Positions 30,915 through 40,326 are shown, numbered from the stretch's first letter. The stretch: 64,000 nucleotides of DNA from Burkholderia sp. Bp9142 (GCF_003853415.1 NZ_QTPP01000018.1:1-64000); one strand, 5' to 3'. Notes: generated by a model from the sequence alone, not told the origin. Translations and numbers: made by a program.

Positions 30915-32392
30915 CGCCCGGTCGGTCGCTTGGCGCGACGCTCGCGCTTTCGTTTGGCGCGACCATGCTTGCGGTCTTCGCGCTCGTCGGTACGTACGTG
31001 TACACCGGCCTCGCGCGGCAGGTGAGCACGCAGGACGACCTGGACATCGTGCTTGCCGCACGACACACGCGCCGGCTTGCGGGCGAACTCGATTCGGTCG
31101 ACGCCGTGCGCGCGCACGCGGACCGGCTGACGAGCCAGGTGCTCGGTAACACGGCCCTGTCGATGGCCGTGGTCGACGCTCGGGGCAATGTGCTCGCAAG
31201 GCACGACGTCGGGCGCAACGAGCGCGACGATCAGCCGGCGGTGGCATCGGGCACGGCGTCGCCGGCGCCATCCGTGTTGCACGATGCCGACCTGTTTCCG
31301 CCTCATGCGATGCCCGTGCCGGCGGCCGAACGCATTACGGCTGATCGGATCTTGACATGGAGCGTCGATGGCGGCACGCCCGTACGTGGCGTCGTCACCG
31401 ACGCCATGCTGCGCGACGGTACGCGGATCCGGATTGCGATCGCGCGCAATATGGGCGATCGCGCCGAGCTGCTCGACGGCTATCGCGACAAGCTGAAGAT
31501 TGCCGGCGGGCTGGGTGCGCTCATCGCGATGCTGCTCAGCTACGGGCTGATCCGCACGGCACTGGTACCGCTGCGCGAGATCGTCGCGAACACCGGCCGG
31601 ATCACCGTCGACAAGCTCGACGCGCGGCTCGACGCCGCACGCGCGCCGCGCGAGCTGCGCGCGCTCGTCGATGCGCAGAACGCGATGCTCGGCCGCCTGG
31701 AGCAAGCGTTCGGGCATCTGTCGCAATTCAGCGCCGATCTCGCGCACGACCTGCGCACGCCGCTGAACAACATGCGTGGCGCGACCGAGGTGGCACTTGC
31801 CCGACCGCGTTCGCCCGACGAATACCAGGCGCTGCTCGAGTCGAATCTCGAGGAATACGACCGTCTCGCGCGGATGATCGAGAACGTGCTGTTTCTCGCG
31901 CGTGCCGAACACCCGTCCTTCGTGACGCGGCAGCGCGCGTTCGACGTGCATGACGAGCTGGCGCGCATCGCCGAATACTTCGAAGGGCTCGCCGATGAAG
32001 CAGGCTCGACGCTGCGTGTCGAAGGGCATGGCCAGCTGACCGCCGATGTCGAGCTGTTCCGCCGCGCGGTCGGCAACCTGCTCGCGAATGCGTTGCGCTA
32101 TACGCCCGCGGGCGGCGTCATCGCACTGAGCGTCGCCGAAACGGCGGACACGGTACGCGTCGTCGTCGAGAATCCCGGTGAGCCGATCGATCCCGCGCTG
32201 CTGCCGCGCATTTTCGACCGGTTCGTGCGCGGCGATCCCGCGCGCAGCGGCGGCGTGCCGGGCGGCACGGCCGGGCTTGGCCTCGCGATCGTCCTCTCGG
32301 TGATGGAGCTGCACAGCGGCACCGCGCGCGTCGAAAGCGACGCGGCGAGCACGCGGTTCATTCTGACGTTCGTCAAGCCCCCTGCGTCCTGA
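30911..32392 (+). CDS. Heavy-metal-type sensor histidine kinase
   Basis: Inner-membrane kinase partner of the preceding regulator; 493 residues. It has an N-terminal membrane segment (about 12-35), a periplasmic sensor region (about 36-195), a second membrane segment (about 197-217), HAMP, then the H-box [16 protein letters not shown] with His279, the N-box [14 protein letters not shown] and the G-box [11 protein letters not shown]. Overlap by 4 bp with the regulator ensures coupled translation. Its last 20 bp overlap the 3' end of the converging outer-membrane-factor gene. Confidence 0.92.
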   Translation: MTPGRSLGATLALSFGATMLAVFALVGTYVYTGLARQVSTQDDLDIVLAARHTRRLAGELDSVDAVRAHADRLTSQVLGNTALSMAVVDARGNVLARHDVGRNERDDQPAVASGTASPAPSVLHDADLFPPHAMPVPAAERITADRILTWSVDGGTPVRGVVTDAMLRDGTRIRIAIARNMGDRAELLDGYRDKLKIAGGLGALIAMLLSYGLIRTALVPLREIVANTGRITVDKLDARLDAARAPRELRALVDAQNAMLGRLEQAFGHLSQFSADLAHDLRTPLNNMRGATEVALARPRSPDEYQALLESNLEEYDRLARMIENVLFLARAEHPSFVTRQRAFDVHDELARIAEYFEGLADEAGSTLRVEGHGQLTADVELFRRAVGNLLANALRYTPAGGVIALSVAETADTVRVVVENPGEPIDPALLPRIFDRFVRGDPARSGGVPGGTAGLGLAIVLSVMELHSGTARVESDAASTRFILTFVKPPAS

Positions 32393-33866
32393 TCGCCGTG
32401 CCTGGCGCGGCGGCGCTCGCGGCGCTTTCCGCGCCCGCGTGCCAGCCGCCGCCCAGCGCCTTCAGCAGCCCGACCGAAGCCGCCATCCGGCGTGCGGCGA
32501 TCTGGTCGGTCTGGCGCTGATTCGTCAGTGCGATCGTCTGCGCGGTCACCACGTCCAGATAGCTGACGGCGCCCGCGTTGAAGCGATTCGTCGTCAGCCG
32601 CAGTGACAGGTCGGCCGCGGCGGTCGCACGCTGCTGACTGGCGGCTTCGGACGCAAGCGCATCGAGCGTGGACAGTTGATCCTCGACTTGCTGGAAAGCG
32701 GCCAGCACGGTCTGACGATAGTCGGCGACGTCGCCATCGTACTGCGCGTGTGCGCCGCGCAGCGTCGCGCTGCGGCGTCCGCCATCGAACAGCGTGCCGA
32801 CGAGTTGCGGACCGAGCGACCAGAACAGGCTTGGCGCGGTCAGCCACGGCGCGAAGAACCCGCTTTCCAGCCCCGCGCTCGCCGATAGCATGAGGTCGGG
32901 GAAGAACGCGGCGTGCGCTTCGCCGATCTGCGCGTTCGCGGCCGCGACACGGCGCTCGGCCGCCGCGATGTCGGGCCGTCGCTCGAGCAGTTGCGACGGC
33001 ACGCCGGTTGGAATGGCAGGCACGTCGAACGCTTGATCGCGCGGAGGCAGTGCGAACGTCGATGCGCTTTCGCCGACGAGCGTCGCGATTGCATGCTGGA
33101 GCTGCGCACGCGACGCGTCGATGTCGGTGTCCTGCGTGCGGGTCGATTCCAGTTGGGTTTCGGCTTGCGCGACGGCGGACGCGTCGATCGCGCCAGCGGC
33201 GAGCTGCTGTTGCAGCAGTTTCAGCGCATCCCCATACGCGTGCACCGTATCGTCGAGCAGCCGCTTTTGCGTATCGAGCGAGCGCAGCGCGAAATAGTCG
33301 GTCGCGAGTTCGGCCGTGACCGACAGCTTGACGGCCTGCAAGTCGGCCGCGCTCGCGTCGGCGTTCGCCTGCGCACCCGCCACCGCGTCGCGCACACGGC
33401 CGAACACGTCGGGTTCCCAACTCGCAGCCAGACCGACCTGATGGTCGGGTGTCGTCTTGCCCGCGAGCGACGCGCCGAGCTTGTTCCGCGACAGGCGCGA
33501 ACGGCTTTGCGCCACCCCGGCCGTGACGGTCGGCAGGAGCCCCGCATGCTGGTAGCTGACCTGCGCGCGCGCCTGCTGCAGATCGGCGACGGCTTTCTTC
33601 ACGGTCTGGTTCGACACGTCGACGCGCGCTTCGAGCGCGTTCAGATCCGCGTCGTCGAACACGGTCCACCACGCGCCGCGCGACGCGGCATCGGCCGGCA
33701 CTGCGACATGCCAGCCCGGTTGCGCGGCCGGTGCGCCGGCATAGTGCGCGGGCACGGCGACAGCCGGCGGCGAATAGGGCGGCAGCGTCGAGCAAGCGGC
33801 CAACGCGGCGGCAACGCCGAGCGCGACGACGCGGCGGGCGAACGGGAGCAGGCGAAGGAGACGCAT
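32373..33866 (-). CDS. RND efflux outer membrane lipoprotein (NodT/OprM family)
   Basis: TolC-like outer membrane channel for a tripartite pump. From ATG 33866 the 497-residue product has a lipoprotein signal (MRLLRLLPFARRV ... ALAAC, lipobox LAAC), followed by two repeats of the outer membrane efflux domain (about 65-255 and 275-465) rich in Ala/Gln helices. An upstream in-frame ATG at 33890 is possible but gives a worse signal peptide. It is the last gene of the minus-strand RND operon. Confidence 0.9.
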   Translation of the reverse strand: MRLLRLLPFARRVVALGVAAALAACSTLPPYSPPAVAVPAHYAGAPAAQPGWHVAVPADAASRGAWWTVFDDADLNALEARVDVSNQTVKKAVADLQQARAQVSYQHAGLLPTVTAGVAQSRSRLSRNKLGASLAGKTTPDHQVGLAASWEPDVFGRVRDAVAGAQANADASAADLQAVKLSVTAELATDYFALRSLDTQKRLLDDTVHAYGDALKLLQQQLAAGAIDASAVAQAETQLESTRTQDTDIDASRAQLQHAIATLVGESASTFALPPRDQAFDVPAIPTGVPSQLLERRPDIAAAERRVAAANAQIGEAHAAFFPDLMLSASAGLESGFFAPWLTAPSLFWSLGPQLVGTLFDGGRRSATLRGAHAQYDGDVADYRQTVLAAFQQVEDQLSTLDALASEAASQQRATAAADLSLRLTTNRFNAGAVSYLDVVTAQTIALTNQRQTDQIAARRMAASVGLLKALGGGWHAGAESAASAAAPGTAIRTQGA

Positions 33867-33897
33867 GGCGGGGATCTCGCGGGTAGGCATGGACGGG

Positions 33898-35292
33898 TCA
33901 GGTGCGGGCGTTCGCCGACGACGTAACGGGCGTCGAAGCGGGCATGGGCGGTGCCGTGCGTGACGCTGTCGGGATATCGGCTGCCGAATCCGGTTGCGCT
34001 GCCGGCATCGCACCGTGCTCGACCGACATGATCTTCACGGCTTCGCCGCTTGAGATCGAATCGCCCGGGTTGTCGATCACGCGATCGGTCGGGGCGAGTC
34101 CCGCGACGATCTCGACATGCGTGCCGAAATCACGCCCGATCCGCACGGTTTTCAGCGCCGTGCGGCCGTTCGCGCCGACCGTTGCGACGGTCACGCCGTT
34201 CGACCGGAACAGCAACGCACTGACCGGCAGCTCGAACGCCGGCGCCGTGCTCGCCACGAGCAGATGTGCCTGGGTATACGCGCCGGGCAGCAACGCGCCA
34301 TCGCGATTGTCGACGTCGATCTCGACACGCAGCGTGCGCGTCACCGGATCGATCGCGCCCGCACTGCGCGCGACGTGCGCGGCGAAGCGCCGCCCGGGAT
34401 ACTGCTGCGTGGTCAGGTAGACGGACGTGCCGGTCGATACGCCGGCCGCGCTGTCCTGAGGCACGTCGACGAACACGCGCAGCGTGTCGGTTTGCTCCAG
34501 ATGGAACAGTTCGCCCGACAGCCCGGCGCTGCCGGGCGTGCCGCCGGCCGTCACGAGCGTGCCGACGTCGACGTTGCGCGCGGTAATGACGCCGTCGAAC
34601 GGCGCGGTCACCGATTCGTACGACACGAGTTCGTTCAGATGCGCGGCATTGGCCTGCGCGGATGAGAGCATCGCGCGCTTCGCGTTCATGTCGGCGACCT
34701 TCGTGTCGGTGTCCTGCTGCGACACCGATTGCGTCTTCAGCATGTCCTGCCAGCGCTGCGCGGTCGATTTCGCATAGTCGTAGTTCGCCTGCGCGGTCGC
34801 CGCGTCCGCGCGCGCCTGGCGCAACTGCGCGTCGAGGTCGGGTGCCGTGATCTGCGCGAGCGTTTGCCCGGCCTTCACATGCGTGCCGATGTCCGCGCTC
34901 CAGTGCTCGATGTAGCCGCTCGTGCGCGCGTAGATCGACGCTTCGGCATACGGCATCACCGCGCCTGGCAGCGTGAGCGTCTGGTCGGCCGGCGCGGTGC
35001 CGGGCTGGATCACGGTCACCGGCAGCGCCTGCTGCGCGGCCACCTGCTGGCGCTGCGCGGCGCGCGCGTCGACGCGCGGCACGATGCCGATCGCGAGCAG
35101 CGCGGCGGCGACCCCAAGCGCGGCGAGCGGGACCGCCAGCTTGCGGCCGTGCCGGGGCGGCGGCGTTTCCGGCGCCGCGCCATGCCCGGCAGGTGGCATC
35201 GTTTCCGGTTCGGCAGCCAGCGGCGGGGCGAGAGGTTCGGTCGTGTCGTTCATGATGGTTTCGAAGTCGGGCGAGTCGAGGGAAATCGGCAT
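33898..35292 (-). CDS. RND efflux periplasmic adaptor (HlyD/AcrA family)
   Basis: Membrane fusion protein of 464 residues: a cytoplasmic Pro-rich N-terminus, one membrane segment (about 52-72), then barrel-sandwich/lipoyl halves (YAEASIYARTSGYIEHWSAD and YESVTAPFDGVITARNVDVG) flanking a coiled-coil hairpin, a beta-barrel, and a membrane-proximal domain. The start is uncertain: ATG 35292 is used here, and ATG 35253 (MNDTTEP) is a reasonable alternative. It lies between the pump and outer membrane factor genes with short gaps. Confidence 0.9.
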   Translation of the reverse strand: MPISLDSPDFETIMNDTTEPLAPPLAAEPETMPPAGHGAAPETPPPRHGRKLAVPLAALGVAAALLAIGIVPRVDARAAQRQQVAAQQALPVTVIQPGTAPADQTLTLPGAVMPYAEASIYARTSGYIEHWSADIGTHVKAGQTLAQITAPDLDAQLRQARADAATAQANYDYAKSTAQRWQDMLKTQSVSQQDTDTKVADMNAKRAMLSSAQANAAHLNELVSYESVTAPFDGVITARNVDVGTLVTAGGTPGSAGLSGELFHLEQTDTLRVFVDVPQDSAAGVSTGTSVYLTTQQYPGRRFAAHVARSAGAIDPVTRTLRVEIDVDNRDGALLPGAYTQAHLLVASTAPAFELPVSALLFRSNGVTVATVGANGRTALKTVRIGRDFGTHVEIVAGLAPTDRVIDNPGDSISSGEAVKIMSVEHGAMPAAQPDSAADIPTASRTAPPMPASTPVTSSANART

Positions 35293-35302
35293 GCGTTCGC
35301 GA

Positions 35303-38300
35303 TCAGGGCACCACCGGCATGTCCTGTGCGCGGCGGGCGGCGGCCGCCGCGCGGCGTCGGTCGAGCCACGCGTGAATGAATCCGAACAGGATGGGCACGA
35401 ACAGCAGCGTCGACAGCGTGCCGAACGCCAGCCCGCCGATCACGGCACGGCCAAGCGGGGCGTTTTGCTCGCCGCCATCGCCGAGGCCGAGCGCCATCGG
35501 CAGCATGCCGATCAGCATCGCGAGCGCGGTCATCACGACGGGACGGAAGCGGCTGAATCCCGCGTCGAGCGCGGCCTGCCACGGCGGCGAACCGCCCGCG
35601 ATCAGCTCGCGCGCCGCGTTGACGACGAGGATGCTGTTCGCGGTCGCGATGCCGATGCACAGGATCGTGCCGGTCAGCGCAGGTACCGACAGCGTGGTGC
35701 GCGTGACGAACAGCATCCATGCGATGCCGGCGAGCGACGCGGGCAGGCCGCCGACGATCGCGAGCGGATCGAGCCACGACTGGAAATTGACGACCATCAG
35801 CAGATAGACGAGGGCGATCGCGAGGGCAAGTCCGCCGAGCAGGCCGGCAAACGATTCGTGCATCGCCTGAACCTGGCCGCGCAGCACGATCGACGAACCG
35901 GGCGGGAGTTGCGCACGCGCATCGTCGACGAGCTTCGTCACGTCTGCCGTGACGCCGCCGAGGTCGCGGCCCTGTACCGACGCGAAAATGTCGAGCACGG
36001 GCTGCACGTTGTAATGCGACACCACGGCCTGCTGCGTCGCGCGTGAGAATGCGCCCAATGCGCCGAGCAGGTTCTGTGCGGGCGCGCCTGCGGCCGGGCC
36101 GCCGACGGGCGTCCGCGGCGAGCGTGTGCCGTCCGTCGGCAGCGGTATGTTCGCAAGGGCCTGCAGCGAGTCGACCGAATACTGCGGTGCCTGCACGATC
36201 AACGGGTAGCTGACGCCGTTGCGCGGATCGAGCCAGAAGTTCGGCGTCGTCTGCGAACTGCCCGACAGCGCGATCAACAGGTTCTGTGCGACGTCGCGTT
36301 GTTCGAGGCCGGCCTGGATCGCTTTCGTGCGGTCCACGTCGACGTTGATCGCAGGTTCGTCGCCGGGCTGCTGGATGCGCGTATCGACGAGGCCGCGTAC
36401 GCCGCGCAGTTTTGCGAGCAGCGCGTTCGCCACCGCACGGTTCTGGTCCAGCTTGTTGCCGACGATCTGGATGTCGATCGGCGCGGGCAGCCCGAAATTG
36501 AGAATCTGGCTGACAATGTCGGCCGGCAGGAACGCGAACGTGACACCCGGGAACGACTGCGCGAGCACGTTGCGCAGCTTCGCGACATAGGCTGCCGTGG
36601 GCGCGTGGTTCGGCTTCAGCGAGATCATCACGTCCGCGTCCTCGGTGCCGATCGGGTCGGACGAGTCGTACGTGAGGTTGATCCCGCTCACCGGCACGCC
36701 GATGTTGTCGAGCATGCCCGCCAGTTCGTTCGCCGGAATCACGGTCCGGATGCGCGCTTCCACTTCGTCGGTGAGGCGTGCGGTTTCCTCGATCCGCGTG
36801 CCGGTCGGCGCGCGCAGATGCAGGCGGATCTCGCCCGTGTCGACCGACGGAAAGAAATCCTGGCCGGCGAACGCGAACAGGCCGGTCGATGCGGCGCACG
36901 CGAGCAGGAACGCGGCCGCAAAACGGCGACGGTGCGCGATCGCTGCCGACAGCAGCGCGCGATAGCGCAGCCGGACCGCCTCGAAGCGACCTTCGAACGC
37001 GGCCTGGAATCGTGCGATGCGCGCGAACGCGCCACGCGGCGGCCGGCCGTGACCCTTCGCGCGCATCAGTACCATTGCGAGCGTCGGTACCAGCGTGCGC
37101 GAGAAGAAATACGACGCGACCATCGCGAAGATCACGGCCTCGGCCATCGGCACGAACAGGTAGCGCGCGACGCCCGTCAGCATGAACATCGGCACGAACA
37201 CGATGCAGATCGACAGCGTTGACACGAAGGTCGGCACGGCTATTTCACCCGCGCCGGTCAGGATGGCGTCTTCCAGGGGCGCACCTCGTTCCAGATGATG
37301 CGTGATGTTCTCGATCGCGACGGTCGCGTCGTCGACGAGTATCCCGACCGCGAGCGCGAGCCCGCCGAGCGTCATGATGTTGATGGTCTGGCCGAGCGCG
37401 CCCAGCGCGAGCAGCGACGTGAGCACGGCCAGCGGAATCGATACCGCGATGATCAGCGTCGCGCGCCAGCTGCCGAGGAACAACAGGATCATCAGCGCGG
37501 TCAGGCAGGCCGCGATCAGCGCCTCGCGCACGACACCCTGGATCGCCGCTTTCACGAACACCGACTGATCGCCGAGCGCGGAAATGTGCAGCGCTTTCGG
37601 CAAGCCGGCTGCAATCTTCGGCAGCATCGCCTTGACCTGGTCGATGATCGTCAGTGTCGACGCGCTGCCGGTCTTCTCGACGGTCAGCAGTGCCGCGCGC
37701 TTGCCGTCGATGCGCACGATGTTGGTCTGCGGTGCGTAGCCGTCGCGAACGTGCGCGACGTCGCGCACATAGACCACGTTGCCGTCGATCGTCTTGACGG
37801 GCAGATTGTTGAGCGCGGCGACCGTCTGCGTGCTGCCGTTCATCTGCACGTTGTACTCGCGCGTGCCGATCTTCGCGGTGCCGCCCGGCAGGATCAGGTT
37901 TTGCGCGTTGATCGCGTTCACCACGTCGATGGGCGCAAGGCCCTTCGCCTGCAGCGCGCGCGTGTCGAGGTCGACGACGATCTGGCGGATCTTGCCGCCG
38001 AACGGCAGCGGCACCGCCGCACCCTGCACGGTCGCGAGCTGCGTGCGGATGAAGCTGTTGCCGAGGTCGTACAGTTGCTGTTCGGCAAGCGTGTCGCTGG
38101 ACAGTCCGAGTTGCAGGATCGGCACCGTCGATGCGTTGTACGTGATGATGTTCGGCGGCAGCGTGCCGGGCGGCAGGATCCGCAGGATCGACGCGGAATT
38201 GCTCGCGGCTTCCGCGATCGCGCGATTGATGTCCGCGCCGGGGTGGAAGAAGATCTTCACGACCGAAACGCCGTTCAGCGATTGCGATTCGATGTGCTCG

Positions 38301-38533
38301 ATGTCGTCGACATCCGACGTCAGCGCACGCTCGTAGTTCGACGTGATCCGCTTGGCCATGTCCTCGGCGGAGAAGCCGTTGTATGACCAGACGATGCTGA
38401 CGACCGGAATGTCGATGTTCGGGAAGATATCGGTCGGCGTGCGCAGGATCGCGAGCGGCCCCGCGATGAAGATCAGCAGCGCGAGCACGACGAATGTATA
38501 AGGCCTGCGCAACGCCAGCCGGACGATCCACAT
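35303..38533 (-). CDS. RND efflux pump inner membrane permease (AcrB/MdtB-like)
   Basis: Proton-driven inner membrane pump of 1076 residues. The start MWIVRLALRRPYTFVVLAL follows GAGGAA at good spacing; the upstream open frame is ignored. It has 12 expected membrane segments, two large periplasmic loops, and the TM4 motif GILVDDATVAIENI carrying the paired aspartates of hydrophobe/amphiphile-type RND pumps rather than the metal-pump (CzcA/CusA) version. The substrate is unknown. Together with the adaptor and outer membrane genes downstream it forms a complete tripartite system. Confidence 0.93.
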   Translation of the reverse strand: MWIVRLALRRPYTFVVLALLIFIAGPLAILRTPTDIFPNIDIPVVSIVWSYNGFSAEDMAKRITSNYERALTSDVDDIEHIESQSLNGVSVVKIFFHPGADINRAIAEAASNSASILRILPPGTLPPNIITYNASTVPILQLGLSSDTLAEQQLYDLGNSFIRTQLATVQGAAVPLPFGGKIRQIVVDLDTRALQAKGLAPIDVVNAINAQNLILPGGTAKIGTREYNVQMNGSTQTVAALNNLPVKTIDGNVVYVRDVAHVRDGYAPQTNIVRIDGKRAALLTVEKTGSASTLTIIDQVKAMLPKIAAGLPKALHISALGDQSVFVKAAIQGVVREALIAACLTALMILLFLGSWRATLIIAVSIPLAVLTSLLALGALGQTINIMTLGGLALAVGILVDDATVAIENITHHLERGAPLEDAILTGAGEIAVPTFVSTLSICIVFVPMFMLTGVARYLFVPMAEAVIFAMVASYFFSRTLVPTLAMVLMRAKGHGRPPRGAFARIARFQAAFEGRFEAVRLRYRALLSAAIAHRRRFAAAFLLACAASTGLFAFAGQDFFPSVDTGEIRLHLRAPTGTRIEETARLTDEVEARIRTVIPANELAGMLDNIGVPVSGINLTYDSSDPIGTEDADVMISLKPNHAPTAAYVAKLRNVLAQSFPGVTFAFLPADIVSQILNFGLPAPIDIQIVGNKLDQNRAVANALLAKLRGVRGLVDTRIQQPGDEPAINVDVDRTKAIQAGLEQRDVAQNLLIALSGSSQTTPNFWLDPRNGVSYPLIVQAPQYSVDSLQALANIPLPTDGTRSPRTPVGGPAAGAPAQNLLGALGAFSRATQQAVVSHYNVQPVLDIFASVQGRDLGGVTADVTKLVDDARAQLPPGSSIVLRGQVQAMHESFAGLLGGLALAIALVYLLMVVNFQSWLDPLAIVGGLPASLAGIAWMLFVTRTTLSVPALTGTILCIGIATANSILVVNAARELIAGGSPPWQAALDAGFSRFRPVVMTALAMLIGMLPMALGLGDGGEQNAPLGRAVIGGLAFGTLSTLLFVPILFGFIHAWLDRRRAAAAARRAQDMPVVP

Positions 38534-38803
38534 GATGTTGTTCCTCGAAGCAGGGCATGGGTACCGCATTCGATGCGGCAGAGCATGCAGTCTGCTGGCG
38601 CGGCGCTGACCCGACTCTGACTCGAAGATTACGAAACTGTTATCGGTGCGCGGGACGAGGATTTCAAAATTGTCATCTACCGGTCAGCGTCGGGTACGGG
38701 CCGATCGCCAGAATGGAGGTGTCAGGCGGCGAATCGCGATTGCGGTCACGCCGGCGGCGCATCGACGATGCGTCTTCATCGAACCGTTCTCAGGAGTTTC
38801 ATC
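38534..38803. other. Divergent control region of the RND operon and the DUF4148 gene
   Basis: This 270-bp gap holds two dyads (38628-38643 and 38661-38676) matching the one upstream of the response regulator, plus A/T-rich patches around 38620-38680. No gene is supported. Confidence 0.6.
38628..38676 (-). promoter_or_regulatory. Paired putative response-regulator operators (sites 2 and 3)
   Basis: Read on the minus strand, ataacagtttcgtaat (38643-38628) and atgacaattttgaaat (38676-38661) are 33 bp apart, close to three helical turns, and align with site 1 at 30130-30145. They lie about 95-145 bp upstream of the pump start codon. OmpR-family heavy-metal regulators bind dyads or direct repeats of this size, so these are plausible activator sites. 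Confidence 0.45.
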
Positions 38804-39085
38804 ATGAATCGCAAACTGATCGCAGCCGCACTGCTCGCCGTCGTCGTCGGAACGCCGGTCGCCGCTTTCGCACAAACGTCGTCGTCCGGCGTAACCCGCG
38901 CCGACGTGATCGCCGATCTCGTTCAGGCACAACGCGATGGCACCGTGCCCACGTCAAACTCTGACTATCCGCCGAGCGCGGCGACGGTCGCACGCAATCG
39001 CGAGCTCTACGCGATCGCGCACGGAGAACAGCGCACCGCCACGGCCGCTGCTACAACGTCCGTATCGACCGCGAGTGCGCAATGA
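38804..39085 (+). CDS. DUF4148 small secreted protein
   Basis: The 93-residue protein has a signal peptide (MNRKLIAAALLAVVVGTPVAAFA, cleavage after AFA) and a mature region containing VTRADVIADLVQAQRDG and SDYPPSAATVARNRELYA, the DUF4148 pattern abundant in Burkholderia. CAGGAG precedes the ATG. The function is unknown. It is divergent from the RND operon and shares its control region, so metal or stress control is possible. Confidence 0.85.
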   Translation: MNRKLIAAALLAVVVGTPVAAFAQTSSSGVTRADVIADLVQAQRDGTVPTSNSDYPPSAATVARNRELYAIAHGEQRTATAAATTSVSTASAQ

Positions 39086-39327
39086 AGCGGAGGCGCGCGA
39101 TGAAGCTCCATTCCCGGCTGGGCGTCGCGGCGTTGCTCGCGGCGACGGCCGCGCTGGCCTTTGCGCGCGGGCAGCCGAATTTGCCGAGCGACGACGGCGG
39201 TCGTGCCAGTGTGCTCCGCGAGCTTCATCCGACGTGGGCGTCGGATGACTCGCGGTCGCGGACCGCATCCGCCTCGTCGAAGGACGTCGGCAAGACGGAC
39301 AGGCACGCCGCGACATGGCGAATCTGA
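39082..39327 (+). CDS. Small putative secreted protein, unknown
   Basis: The 81-residue ORF begins ATGA, overlapping the stop of the DUF4148 gene. It has a short basic N-terminus and a hydrophobic stretch (LGVAALLAATAALAFA, about 13-28) followed by a hydrophilic Ser/Asp/Arg tail. The overlap with the preceding gene and the signal-like start support a real gene; I recognise no family. An internal ATG at 39100 is an alternative start. Confidence 0.5.
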   Translation: MKRRRAMKLHSRLGVAALLAATAALAFARGQPNLPSDDGGRASVLRELHPTWASDDSRSRTASASSKDVGKTDRHAATWRI

Positions 39328-39612
39328 GACTGGTCGTCACGGGTTGAATTGCCGATGTATGGCCCGGATTGGATGCTTGGTTGACTTGCCACTCCGAATT
39401 GCGGATTGGGCGCGCCTGAGATCCTTTCAAAGTACGTATATCGGGGTCCGCGCGACCATAAGAAGGCTGTTGCTGCATGCGGACTGCGCTCGAGTGCGGC
39501 AACGGCGCCCCGTTATCGAACCATTTTTCAATGCGTTTATTAAGTATTCTTTACCAATCCATACGCCAGATCGAACCATCTGAACCGTCGATGCTCAATT
39601 TCCCGGCAGAAG

Positions 39613-39636
39613 GCGCCACATCGCGTGGCGCTTTTT
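39613..39636 (+). terminator. Intrinsic terminator
   Basis: The perfect 7-bp stem gcgccac/gtggcgc with loop ATCGC (39613-39631) is followed by TTTTT. It lies about 285 bp downstream of the 81-residue ORF, the nearest plus-strand gene. Confidence 0.8.
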
Positions 39637-39726
39637 CCGCATGGATGCCGCTTACGCTGCTTTCCCCGCAGCAGATGTTGAATTCCTTCAAAATCCCTAA
39701 TCGGGTCCGTAGGTTGTCGCTTCATC

Positions 39727-39762
39727 AATCTGATTCCCATTACATCTGATGGGAATCAGATT
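39727..39762. repeat. Perfect 12-bp inverted repeat
   Basis: aatctgattccc (39727-39738) pairs exactly with gggaatcagatt (39751-39762) across 12 bases. The loop itself ends with atctgat, repeating part of the arm. The TGA of the small minus-strand ORF lies in the right arm. It could be a 3' stability hairpin, a protein-binding dyad or an insertion remnant. Confidence 0.7.
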
Positions 39763-39905
39763 GTCCGTGTCGCACCCTCACGACAGACGGCAGATATCAC
39801 TTTGAACGGCGCTTGCCGAGGCCCGGAAATTTCACGGCCATCAGCGTCGCGAACCTTGCTCTCCAAACCGTCTTGCGCATAGCGGCGCAGCCGTAGGTCA
39901 GTCAC
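39756..39905 (-). CDS. Hypothetical 49-residue ORF
   Basis: It starts at GTG 39905, overlapping the stop codon of the upstream 45-residue ORF, and ends inside the right arm of the inverted repeat. It reads VTDLRLRRYAQDGLESKVR and onward, mixed hydrophilic, ending GATRTI. No family is recognised; it may be a remnant of a longer gene. Confidence 0.25.
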   Translation of the reverse strand: MTDLRLRRYAQDGLESKVRDADGREISGPRQAPFKVISAVCREGATRTI

Positions 39906-40035
39906 CAGTTTCCACGGTTTGGGTCTTTTGACAAATCAGTTCCGCCTTCCACTGCGCAACCGAAGCCCGATACTCGAGCTGGCCGCTACAAGTTGCAGCG
40001 TTACGTGTCAGTTCCCTGGCGACCGTTGTGCGCAT
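39898..40035 (-). CDS. Hypothetical 45-residue ORF
   Basis: It runs from ATG 40035 (MRTTVARELTRNAATCSGQ) to TGA 39898, ending in a hydrophilic AELICQKTQTVETGD tail. The frame is open far upstream, but that part is antisense to the MFS gene. Overlap with the next small ORF suggests a coupled pair or a decayed gene. Family unknown. Confidence 0.25.
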   Translation of the reverse strand: MRTTVARELTRNAATCSGQLEYRASVAQWKAELICQKTQTVETGD

Positions 40036-40326
40036 GGCGGACCAGGCCGGACGCTTCCGGGCCGAGGTGTCCGTCGCGGGGCGGCCGCTGGACAGCCGCT
40101 GGACAGCGACCGCGTGCCCATCACGCCGAATCGGCCTGACGCATGTCGGGCGCATCGTCGCCGGCAGCCGGACCTTCGCGCGCGCTTGTGCCGCGCGTGT
40201 CGATTTCCCGCTACGTCGTTCGTCGTATTGATATCGACCGGGCTGACCGGGCGCCCGCGCCCGCGCGCGGCCGGAGCCCGGTTTTCCCCATCGATGCCGG
40301 TACGACGCAGAGAAAGGAGATGCCAG

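Larger units (their letters stand above)
39328..40326. other. Gene-poor segment of about 1 kb
   Basis: The central part (about 39410-39960) is visibly less GC-rich than the surroundings and has no ORF with typical codon use for this genome. It contains an intrinsic terminator at 39613-39636, a perfect 12-bp inverted repeat at 39727-39762, and two tiny overlapping minus-strand ORFs (39756-39905 and 39898-40035). From about 40040 the GC content rises again toward the MFS gene. This may be a degraded insertion. Confidence 0.55.

Noticed and set aside
39540..39740. 66-residue minus-strand ORF
   Set aside because: It runs through the intrinsic terminator at 39613-39636 and has no family or start-site support.
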